From: Treponema sp. UBA4328
Lineage (GTDB): Bacteria; Spirochaetota; Spirochaetia; Treponematales; Treponemataceae
Direction: 5' to 3'
NCBI GenBank assembly: GCA_002394465.1
Contig: DGTU01000078.1
Coordinates: 1 to 9,550, forward strand
Length of the DNA stretch: 9,550 nucleotides
How positions within the stretch are numbered: the first letter of the stretch is position 1; every line of letters begins with the position of its first letter. Under the pieces are notes generated by a model. That model did no database searches. It had not been told where the DNA came from and saw only the letters and a list, made by a program, of their open reading frames with translations. The position numbers were made by a program, and so were the translations under genes. Positions 1 through 5,985 of the stretch are shown piece by piece.

Positions 1-658
1 TCATTGCAGAAAGCGCAGGGAAAATAACCAGTGCAGAAATGAGGAGTGAGCCGACAAGATTCATTCCGAGCACAATTACAACGGCAATAATTACAGCAAT
101 AAAAAGATTATAGAGCTTTGCGCGGGTTCCTGCTGCCTGCGCAAATGATTCATCGAATGTAACCGCAAAGATTTTATTATAAAAGATTATGAAGAGTGCA
201 ATCACGGCAAGGGAAAGCACCGTACACAGAATGACATCCTGAGTTCCGATTGTAAGAATCAGGGTTGAACCGAAAAGCGTCGTACATACGTCACCTGCAA
301 GGTTTGCCGAAGAACTGAACACATTCATTATGAGGTATCCCATGGCAAGTGCACCGACACTTATCATGGAAACTGCCGCATCACCCTTTATCTTTGTATT
401 TTTACCAGCACGCAGAAGCAGGACTGCAGCAATAACCGTTACCGGAAGAATGAGGTACATGTTATTCGACAGCTTCATTACCGAAGCTATTGTCATTGCC
501 CCGAAGGCAACATGGCTCAATCCGTCACCGATAAAGGAGAATCTTTTTAATACGAGCGTGACTCCAAGAAGAGACGAACATAATGAAATGAGGATTCCGG
601 TAATAAATGCATACCTGACGAAATCAAGTTCAAAGTATCCTAAGATTTGGTTTAACAT
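1..658 (-). CDS. znuB: Metal (Zn/Mn) ABC transporter permease, ZnuB family, 3' part cut by window edge
   Basis: This is the inner-membrane channel subunit of a zinc- or manganese-uptake ABC transporter. It should work with the ATPase encoded just upstream and with an extracytoplasmic metal-binding protein not seen here. The open frame runs from ATG at 658 to the window start without a stop, giving 219 residues of a family that is usually about 260-290 long. It is strongly hydrophobic, with several membrane spans (about residues 12-36, 50-84, 95-112, 132-163 and 185-215). Residues 41-53 carry the family signature SFIGDGLSHVAFG, and residues 169-183 (DESFAQAAGTRAKLY) match the cytoplasmic loop that contacts the ATPase. 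An AGGA ribosome-binding site (665-668) lies 6 nt before the ATG, inside znuC, and the two genes overlap by 29 bp, so translational coupling is likely. Zinc rather than manganese is inferred; the permease sequence alone does not settle it. Confidence 0.88.
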   Translation of the reverse strand, partial: MLNQILGYFELDFVRYAFITGILISLCSSLLGVTLVLKRFSFIGDGLSHVAFGAMTIASVMKLSNNMYLILPVTVIAAVLLLRAGKNTKIKGDAAVSMISVGALAMGYLIMNVFSSSANLAGDVCTTLFGSTLILTIGTQDVILCTVLSLAVIALFIIFYNKIFAVTFDESFAQAAGTRAKLYNLFIAVIIAVVIVLGMNLVGSLLISALVIFPALSAM

Positions 659-1367
659 AGTATTTCCTGATTTTATCCGCACAATCCTTGCAGTTTGCCG
701 AATTAACAAATTCTTCTTTTGTTCCGTAGAAAGCATGATTTTTTGAATCAATGTGAAGGATATGCGTTGCGTGTTTCATGGCAGCATCAATATCATGACT
801 TATCATTACGATTGTAATTCCGTCTTCATTCAGTTCTTCGATGAGCCTGTACATTTCCTCCGTCACTGAAGGATCAAGTCCTGTAACCGGTTCATCAAGA
901 AGAAGCATTTTCTGTGTTGCACAAAGTGCCCGTGCAAGAAGAACCCTCTGCTGCTGTCCGCCGCTGAGTTCGCGGTAACATCTTTTTGCGAGATTAGTTA
1001 TTCCGAGTTTGGCCATCGTTCTGGCCGCAAGAAGCTTTTCCTTTTTGTTATAAAAAGGCCTCAGTCCCATTCTCGCAAGACAGCCTGAAATAACTATCTC
1101 ACGCACGCTTGCAGGAAAATCTTTCTGAACGTCAGTCTGCTGCGGCAGATAGCCGATTTCATTCTGCGCAATCCCGTCACCCGTTTCAATTTTCCCTGAA
1201 ACAGGTTTGTGCAGCCCCAGCAGGGTTTTCATGAGCGTAGACTTTCCTGAACCGTTCTCGCCGATTATGCAGACATAACTTCCGGCTTCTATTTCAAAGG
1301 AGAGGTTTTCTATTATTGTCCTGGAATCATATCCAAGAGTCAGGTTTGAGCACTTAAGCTGAAACAT
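630..1367 (-). CDS. znuC: Metal (Zn/Mn) ABC transporter ATP-binding protein, ZnuC family
   Basis: This is the cytoplasmic ATPase that powers metal import through the adjacent permease. At 245 residues it has the normal length for the family. All nucleotide-binding elements are intact: Walker A GENGSGKST at 36-44, Q-loop around 76-77 (LPQQ), ABC signature LSGGQQQR at 134-141, Walker B MLLLDEP at 154-160, D-loop GLDP at 163-166 and switch His191 (SHD). The sequence between the Q-loop and signature (ASVREIV, residues 86-92) is typical of ZnuC/TroB/MntB proteins. A C-x2-C pair (Cys226, Cys229) near the C-terminus could bind metal, but this is only inference. The ATG follows the purD stop codon after 3 bp and the 3' end overlaps znuB by 29 bp, so it is very likely co-transcribed with both. 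Zinc versus manganese specificity cannot be read from the ATPase. Confidence 0.9.
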   Translation of the reverse strand: MFQLKCSNLTLGYDSRTIIENLSFEIEAGSYVCIIGENGSGKSTLMKTLLGLHKPVSGKIETGDGIAQNEIGYLPQQTDVQKDFPASVREIVISGCLARMGLRPFYNKKEKLLAARTMAKLGITNLAKRCYRELSGGQQQRVLLARALCATQKMLLLDEPVTGLDPSVTEEMYRLIEELNEDGITIVMISHDIDAAMKHATHILHIDSKNHAFYGTKEEFVNSANCKDCADKIRKYYVKPNLRIL

Positions 1368-1370
1368 CTT

Positions 1371-2711
1371 TTAGTTTGACTCCGCTGCACCCGGAAGACC
1401 GATGTCCTTTCTGAACTGCATGTCTTCAAAATGTATTCCATCCATTGCAGCATATGCCTTTTTCCATGCTTCCTCGAAGGTTTTGCCGAAGCATGAACAT
1501 GCAAGAACGCGGCCGCCGTTTGTAACGAGACTGTGTTCATGCGTCCTTCTGCCTTCAATTCCGCCTGCAATAAATACCTTGGCACCGGCGGCACTGATTT
1601 TTGCCTCATCAAAACTGATCGGAAGGCCTTTTTTGTAGCTTCCCGGATAACCGCCGCTGACTGCAACCGGAGCAACCTGGAAACCTTCCTTCCATTTCAT
1701 ATTGAAGTCAGCAAGAGTTCCTTCAGTAATGGCTTCACAGAGTTCTGCAAAGTCAAAGTCCATGAGCGGAAGAACTGCCTGAGTTTCAGGATCGCCGAGG
1801 CGTACATTGTATTCAAGGGCTTTCGGTCCGTCTTTTGTAATCATGAGGCCGAAGAAAATAAATCCCCTGTAATCCATTTTTTCTGCAATAAGGCCCTTGA
1901 GTGTTGGTTCAAGGATATTTTTCTCAAAGAGCTGCATTGTTTCAGGAGTAACGTCAGAAAGAGGACATACGGCTCCCATTCCGCCGGTATTAGGTCCCTG
2001 AGCTCCGTCGAGAAGCCTTTTGTGATCCCTTGCAGGAAGGAAAGCTTTTATGCAGGCCTTTCCTGAGGCAGCAGTTTCTTTCGTAACGCTGACGGCTGAA
2101 AGAACAGAAATCTCAACTCCCTGAAGGTATTCTTCGATAACAAGTTTTTTTCCTGCATCACCGACCTGGCCGTCCATAAGATCGTTAACGGCATTTACAG
2201 CTTCTTCAACGGTTTTTGCAACAACGACACCCTTTCCGGCTGCAAGGCCGTCTGCCTTAACTACAATCGGAGCACCTTTTGCCCTTACGTACTCAACCGC
2301 ATGCATTTTGTCTGTAAATGTCATGCTTGCTGCACAGGCAACTCCGTATTTATTCATGAATATTTTTGAAAGGTCTTTGGAAGCTTCAAGAGCCGCAGCC
2401 TTAGCCTTTGGACCGACTGTCGGGATTCCTGCATTCCAGAGGACATCGGCAATTCCGTCTGCCAGCGGATCTTCAGGGCCGACAACGGCAAGGTCAACTT
2501 TTTCTGTTTTTGCAATCTTAACCGCTGCATCATTAAGGGAAAGGTCTTTATAAGCCTCATCTTCCTTAAGGTCAATGTTACGGCATTTTGCTTCATGAGC
2601 AGTTCCGCCGTTTCCCGGTACGCAGATGACTTGATCAACTTTAGGGCTCTGTGCAAGCCTCCAGCTGATTGTGTGTTCCCTTCCGCCGGATCCGATAACC
2701 ATTACTTTCAT
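1371..2711 (-). CDS. purD: Phosphoribosylamine--glycine ligase (GARS)
   Basis: PurD catalyses the second step of de novo purine synthesis: 5-phosphoribosylamine + glycine + ATP give GAR + ADP + phosphate, in the cytoplasm. The 446-residue protein is close to the usual 420-440 and has the expected order: N-terminal domain starting KVMVIGSGGREHT (GSGGREH at 7-13), ATP-grasp lid with VVKADGLAAGKGV (150-162), the substrate/ATP segment GPNTGGMGA (239-247) and the metal-binding EYNVRLGDPETQ (300-311). The C-terminal domain carries the VSGGYPGSYKKG segment at 351-362. Translation starts at ATG 2711 behind an AAGGA site (2719-2723) 7 nt away. Other purine genes are absent. Instead purD sits between a diguanylate cyclase gene (31 bp upstream) and znuC (3 bp downstream). 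Its function is secure; its regulation is not, although a possible promoter lies about 65-95 bp upstream. Confidence 0.97.
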   Translation of the reverse strand: MKVMVIGSGGREHTISWRLAQSPKVDQVICVPGNGGTAHEAKCRNIDLKEDEAYKDLSLNDAAVKIAKTEKVDLAVVGPEDPLADGIADVLWNAGIPTVGPKAKAAALEASKDLSKIFMNKYGVACAASMTFTDKMHAVEYVRAKGAPIVVKADGLAAGKGVVVAKTVEEAVNAVNDLMDGQVGDAGKKLVIEEYLQGVEISVLSAVSVTKETAASGKACIKAFLPARDHKRLLDGAQGPNTGGMGAVCPLSDVTPETMQLFEKNILEPTLKGLIAEKMDYRGFIFFGLMITKDGPKALEYNVRLGDPETQAVLPLMDFDFAELCEAITEGTLADFNMKWKEGFQVAPVAVSGGYPGSYKKGLPISFDEAKISAAGAKVFIAGGIEGRRTHEHSLVTNGGRVLACSCFGKTFEEAWKKAYAAMDGIHFEDMQFRKDIGLPGAAESN

Positions 2712-2742
2712 TTTTCTGTCCTTATATTCTGATTTTTATTTG

Positions 2743-4449
2743 CTAAATAATCTTTGCCAGCATTTTTGCTGCCATAATTATAAATATAATCTTTTCCTTT
2801 GCAAACGAACGTGCAGGCTTGTAAATATCAAAACACATCAGTGCTTTTTTTCTGCCGTCTTCATCTGAACAAAGAATTTCGATTGTCGAAGCAATTTTGG
2901 AATCAATGTACATTGAATGCATTTCTTTATCAATCGTATTGAAAATATTCGTATTATCAATATGCATATATCCGCAGTCGTTGAAAAACCTGTAGTAAGA
3001 AGATGAGAGAATCTTCCTGCGGGAATCAGTTTTATCACATCCGGCAATATAAAGGACATCAAAAGTTTCAGGTGAATAGACCGTAATCTTTGAAAGACCG
3101 ATGTACGAAATCATTCTGTCCAGGATTTCAGGTACAAAGGATTTGTCCTGCTTTGAAAGAAGCTGAATAATCTGCATTTCGTCTTCTGCACTGCGGGTAA
3201 AAGCCGAACCGGAAAGGACTTCGTTAGAATCTTTTTTCTGCTGGCGGAAAATCGCATCATGCATTTCAGGCTTATAGATAATGTAGCAGTTTCTGCCCCT
3301 GTCCTTGGCAATATAAAGGCATTTGTCTGCAATCTTAAAAAGTTCATCGTATGAAGAAGCATTCATCGGATATCTTGCAACGCCCATTGAACAGGTTACG
3401 ACCGAATCAGGTTCAATTGCAGGAATACTCCACTGGATTCCGACCCTGATGTTCCTGGCAACAGTCCGCACGTCAGCTTCAGAAGTTTTATCAAGAACGA
3501 GAAGGAATTCATCACCGCCGATTCTTCCTGCGACTCCGACGCCTTCAACGGCTTCCTTTATCGCATTTGAGACGGCAACAAGAACTTTATCTCCGAATGC
3601 ATGGCCATAGTTATCATTGCATTCCTTGAATTTGTCGAGGTCAAGAATAATAAGCGCGCATTCTTCACCGGCACCGTCGATTTTCTTGACGGCCATTTCG
3701 GTTATCGTTTTTTTGTTGAACAGACCCGTAAGTCCGTCTTTAATTTCAGTAAAGGAATTCCTGTCTACGACAACGGCAGCACTTCCCGTGAGAAGTCCGA
3801 GAATTATCCGGCTTTCACGCGTACAGGCTTCTGAAGTAGTAATCGAAAGCATGTTGCCGTCTTTTGCAGGAATCCTGTAGTTCTTTCCGGAATCCATATT
3901 CCTGATATGGGCAATAAAAGATTCAAACAGGATGCGGTTGTCTTCCGGCCGTGTATTCAGCCTGAACGTCCTCTCAAGATAAAGCTTGAATTCATCAAGG
4001 TTATCTGCAAAGACCGCATTCAGAGTTTTGGTGCTTTTTACTTCAACGACTGAACCGTCATATACAAAATAATATGAATCAAAACTCGTCAGGAGGGCAG
4101 AATATTCCCTGTTCTGAAGGAGCGCAGAAGAAAGCATTTCCCTGGCAGAAGTAAACTCAAGGAGTTCAACTGTATAGCGGTTTTCCTGATAATCCTTTAT
4201 TTCAAAAAGACAGGTAATTTTTGAATCCTGGGGGTTAAGGGTTGCCATGAAAATTCTGTTAAAATCTGTCGGTGAAAAATTGCGGAGAAATACGCTGAAG
4301 TTCTCCCTGTCCGGAGAATCAATATAGTCAGCAATATTAATGTGAAAATCAGTAATATTAAACAGAAAGAGGAAGCTGCGGTTTGCGTCAAGGACGTTAA
4401 AATCCCTGTCAATGACGAAGGAAACGTCACTGATGCGTCTCTGGTTCAT
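2743..4449 (-). CDS. Diguanylate cyclase with PAS-like N-terminus and GAF-like C-terminus
   Basis: This is a probable enzyme that makes the second messenger cyclic di-GMP from two GTP. The 568-residue protein has no obvious membrane span or signal peptide, so it is likely cytoplasmic. Residues 1-100 look like a PAS-type sensor (ISDVSFVIDRDFNVLDANRS start), and 105-225 may be a second, weaker sensory domain. The GGDEF domain spans about 238-393: DGLTGLFNKK (238-247), the metal-binding DLDKFK (270-275), NDNYGHAFGD (278-287) and an intact GGDEF at 311-315. Residues 302-305, where the RxxD inhibitory site normally lies, read EGVG, so product feedback at that site should be absent. About 175 further residues follow (394-568). 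They resemble a GAF-type alpha/beta sensor, a judgement from pattern only. There is no EAL or HD-GYP domain. The ATG at 4449 has only a distant GGTGG-type ribosome site. The gene is 31 bp upstream of purD with no terminator between them. Confidence 0.88.
   Translation of the reverse strand: MNQRRISDVSFVIDRDFNVLDANRSFLFLFNITDFHINIADYIDSPDRENFSVFLRNFSPTDFNRIFMATLNPQDSKITCLFEIKDYQENRYTVELLEFTSAREMLSSALLQNREYSALLTSFDSYYFVYDGSVVEVKSTKTLNAVFADNLDEFKLYLERTFRLNTRPEDNRILFESFIAHIRNMDSGKNYRIPAKDGNMLSITTSEACTRESRIILGLLTGSAAVVVDRNSFTEIKDGLTGLFNKKTITEMAVKKIDGAGEECALIILDLDKFKECNDNYGHAFGDKVLVAVSNAIKEAVEGVGVAGRIGGDEFLLVLDKTSEADVRTVARNIRVGIQWSIPAIEPDSVVTCSMGVARYPMNASSYDELFKIADKCLYIAKDRGRNCYIIYKPEMHDAIFRQQKKDSNEVLSGSAFTRSAEDEMQIIQLLSKQDKSFVPEILDRMISYIGLSKITVYSPETFDVLYIAGCDKTDSRRKILSSSYYRFFNDCGYMHIDNTNIFNTIDKEMHSMYIDSKIASTIEILCSDEDGRKKALMCFDIYKPARSFAKEKIIFIIMAAKMLAKII
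2777..2805 (-). promoter_or_regulatory. Candidate promoter for purD-znuCB inside the cyclase gene
   Basis: On the minus strand TTTGCA (2800-2805) is followed after exactly 17 bp by a perfect TATAAT (2777-2782). Transcription would start near 2770, giving a leader of about 60 nt before the purD ATG. The -10 box lies in a small AT-only palindrome (ATTATA, two bases, TATAAT; 2777-2790) that could be an operator or chance. The -35 matches at 4 of 6 positions. The site lies in coding DNA, so it is only a prediction. Confidence 0.35.
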
Positions 4450-4474
4450 TTAATTAATTCCACCCTTAATATAT

Positions 4475-4503
4475 AGTATAGATTAGTTGCTGTTTTTTTT
4501 AAA
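4475..4503 (-). promoter_or_regulatory. Candidate promoter for the diguanylate cyclase gene
   Basis: In the 72-bp divergent gap, the minus strand shows TTTAAA (4498-4503), a 17-bp spacer and TATACT (4475-4480). These match the sigma-70 boxes at 4 of 6 and 5 of 6 positions. The predicted start, near 4468, would leave a leader of about 19 nt with an AAGGGTGG-like ribosome site ending 10 nt before the ATG. The AT-rich background makes chance matches likely. Confidence 0.35.
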
Positions 4504-4515
4504 TAGACCGATATT
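4487..4515 (+). promoter_or_regulatory. Weak candidate promoter for the CxxC protein, possibly giving a leaderless mRNA
   Basis: TTGCTG (4487-4492), a 17-bp spacer rich in T, and GATATT (4510-4515) form a weak sigma-70 pair (4 of 6 each). The ATG at 4522 starts only 6 bp after the -10 box and has no Shine-Dalgarno sequence before it, so transcript and protein could start at the same base. A competing -10 (TATAGT, 4472-4477) lacks a good -35. Confidence 0.22.
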
Positions 4516-4521
4516 GATAAT

Positions 4522-4941
4522 ATGGAATATTTAGTAATTTTTCTGGCTGTATGCAGCCTCGTTGCCCTCCTCATGGGATATTCAAAACTTACAGCCCGCG
4601 AACGGCAGAAATATGCAGAAAAATCCCTCCGCACGCAGAAAGATGAATCCGGAGCGACTGTATTTGTAACCTGCCCTGTCTGCAATACCCCGCTTGCAAA
4701 AACAGAAAACATGACCTCAAAAATATACCGCCCGATGACGACTCCCGACCAGAGAATGACGATAAACGGCTGCCCCCACTGCTATCCGAAGCGCGAACCG
4801 GGCGTCAGGAGAAGCTGTCCCGTCTGCCATAAGGAAATTCCGATGGAAGGTTACCTGATTGCCCGCCTGTTCAACCGCACGGAAGGCAAAAAACACGTAA
4901 TGATTACAGGCTGCACGGTCTGCTACAAAATAAAAACGTGA
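4522..4941 (+). CDS. Membrane-anchored protein with two tandem CxxC...CxxC zinc-ribbon-like modules
   Basis: I do not recognise a named family. The 139-residue protein begins with a single hydrophobic segment (residues 3-19, LVIFLAVCSLVALLMGY region) followed by a basic stretch, so it is probably anchored with its C-terminal part in the cytoplasm. The rest holds four CxxC pairs: CPVC 51-54, CPHC 84-87, CPVC 99-102 and CTVC 131-134. They form two similar halves, with 29 and 28 residues between the pairs. Each half starts CPVC and ends I(N/T)GCxxCY, so the module looks duplicated, each copy able to hold one zinc (or iron). Knuckle-type zinc ribbons usually bind nucleic acid or protein. It lies between genes unrelated in function, 72 bp from the divergent cyclase. 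No Shine-Dalgarno is visible before ATG 4522, but the transmembrane start supports this choice. It ends 75 bp before the acyltransferase, which has its own promoter. Confidence 0.75.
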   Translation: MEYLVIFLAVCSLVALLMGYSKLTARERQKYAEKSLRTQKDESGATVFVTCPVCNTPLAKTENMTSKIYRPMTTPDQRMTINGCPHCYPKREPGVRRSCPVCHKEIPMEGYLIARLFNRTEGKKHVMITGCTVCYKIKT

Positions 4942-4954
4942 TTTTTCCGTGTAC

Positions 4955-4983
4955 TTGAAAAATTAAATCCGTGAGCATAGAAT
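4955..4983 (+). promoter_or_regulatory. Sigma-70-type promoter for the acyltransferase gene
   Basis: TTGAAA (4955-4960), a 17-bp spacer and TAGAAT (4978-4983) match the consensus boxes at 5 of 6 positions each, in the 75-bp gap before the gene. Transcription would start near 4990, giving a leader of about 27 nt that includes the GAGGAA ribosome site at 5008-5013. This suggests the acyltransferase is transcribed apart from the upstream CxxC gene. Confidence 0.6.
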
Positions 4984-5016
4984 AATTACGAAAATAACTT
5001 TACTAACGAGGAATCT

Positions 5017-5928
5017 ATGTCTCAGTCTATCAGGGAAAAATACGGCGAATCTTTTAAGATTCTTGCAAAATATTCCCACGCAGCAGCTAAAATCGACGAA
5101 ACGAATGTCTATCAGAAGGCTAATCCTGATACAAGAAAAATCATGGACAAACTTGTAGCAGAAAATACCCTTCCGGAAGCACATCTTGAAGGAACTGATA
5201 ATTTCAGGAACTTCCTTGAACAGGTTAAAGGCGGAAAACATGGCCTTATCCTTATGGAACACTATTCAAATACAGACCTTCCGTCCCTCATGTATCTTCT
5301 TGAACATGATAAAACACTCGGCAAAGACGGAAAGGATCTTTCTGACAGAATCGTTGCAATCGCAGGAATGAAGCTCAACGAAGCAGATCCGTTCGTACGC
5401 GCATTCGCAGAAAGCTTTACCCGCGTCGTAATCTATCCGACACGTTCACTCGACAAGGCAGAAGCTTCAGCAAAATCTGAGGAAGAAGCAAAAGCCGAAG
5501 AAAAGCGTGCACGTTCAATAAACCTTGCTTCAATGCGCGCCATGGACAAATGCAAGCGCGAAGGCGAAGTAATTCTTGTTTTCCCGTCAGGCACACGCTA
5601 CCGTCCGGGACATCCGGAAACAAAACGCGGCCTCAAGGAAATTGACAGCTACCTCAGAATGTTCGACATAATGATTCTCGTAACAATCAACGGAAGCTGC
5701 CTTACAATCGACATGAATAATCCGGATGACATGCTTGCAGATCTCTGCGAACCGGCAAACTATGTTTTTGCCTCAAGTCCAGTAATTGAATGCAAACAGT
5801 TCCGCAAGGATTTCCTTGCTACATTAAGTCCTGATGATCCTGATGCAAAGCAGAAAGTCATCGACCATGTAATGGAAATCTTTGACAGCCAGCACGCTGA
5901 AATCGCAGCAAAAACCGGCATACAGTAA
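5017..5928 (+). CDS. Soluble HX4D acyltransferase, probably glycerol-3-phosphate or lysophosphatidate acyltransferase
   Basis: This probably adds a fatty acyl chain to glycerol-3-phosphate or lysophosphatidate in phospholipid synthesis. The 303-residue protein has the acyltransferase catalytic motif HX4D at 82-87 (HYSNTD) and a downstream FPSGTRYRPG segment at 189-198, the place of the PlsC motif FPEGTR. The Ser in place of Glu, followed by RYRP, is closer to the PSGGRDRP segment of soluble plastid-type glycerol-3-phosphate acyltransferases, so GPAT is a real alternative to PlsC. There is no membrane span. A helical N-terminal part (1-75) precedes the catalytic domain, and a highly charged, probably coiled stretch (about 144-168, rich in Glu/Lys/Ala) lies between the two motifs. 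ATG 5017 is chosen because GAGGAA lies at the right distance and a good promoter is upstream. It converges on the ATPase gene with 26 bp between stops. The substrate is inferred, not shown. Confidence 0.82.
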   Translation: MSQSIREKYGESFKILAKYSHAAAKIDETNVYQKANPDTRKIMDKLVAENTLPEAHLEGTDNFRNFLEQVKGGKHGLILMEHYSNTDLPSLMYLLEHDKTLGKDGKDLSDRIVAIAGMKLNEADPFVRAFAESFTRVVIYPTRSLDKAEASAKSEEEAKAEEKRARSINLASMRAMDKCKREGEVILVFPSGTRYRPGHPETKRGLKEIDSYLRMFDIMILVTINGSCLTIDMNNPDDMLADLCEPANYVFASSPVIECKQFRKDFLATLSPDDPDAKQKVIDHVMEIFDSQHAEIAAKTGIQ

Positions 5929-5936
5929 TCATACAG

Positions 5937-5985
5937 CCTGAATGCTTTCCGGAGTTATTTTTTCATTGCCCGGATTGCATTCAGG
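5937..5985. repeat. Long imperfect hairpin spanning the convergent gene ends
   Basis: CCTGAATGC (5937-5945) and GCATTCAGG (5977-5985) are a perfect 9-bp inverted repeat. Inside it, after a TT/TT internal loop, TCCGG (5948-5952) pairs with CCGGA (5970-5974), leaving a 17-nt loop that holds a T6 run. The right arm lies in the last codons of the ATPase gene. No T-tract follows the stem on either strand, so it is not a standard rho-independent terminator. It may protect or define the 3' ends of both convergent transcripts. Confidence 0.6.

Noticed and set aside
330..746. 138-residue open frame on the plus strand opposite znuB and znuC
   Set aside because: It is antisense to two genes with intact motifs, and no ribosome site or family pattern is seen.
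1340..1675. 111-residue open frame on the minus strand in another frame of purD and the znuC start
   Set aside because: It overlaps a clear purD gene, shows no family features and has basic, low-quality composition typical of a shadow frame.
4492..4503. T8A3 tract in the divergent gap as a terminator
   Set aside because: No GC stem precedes it on either strand. It fits better as AT-rich promoter spacer.
4931..4947. AAAAA-CGTGA-TTTTT mini-hairpin after the CxxC gene as a terminator
   Set aside because: The stem is only A-T pairs and overlaps the stop codon, so it is too weak to call.
4963..5262. Cys/Phe-rich 99-residue open frame opposite the acyltransferase start
   Set aside because: It covers the promoter and 5' end of a supported gene, has no ribosome site, and is probably chance.
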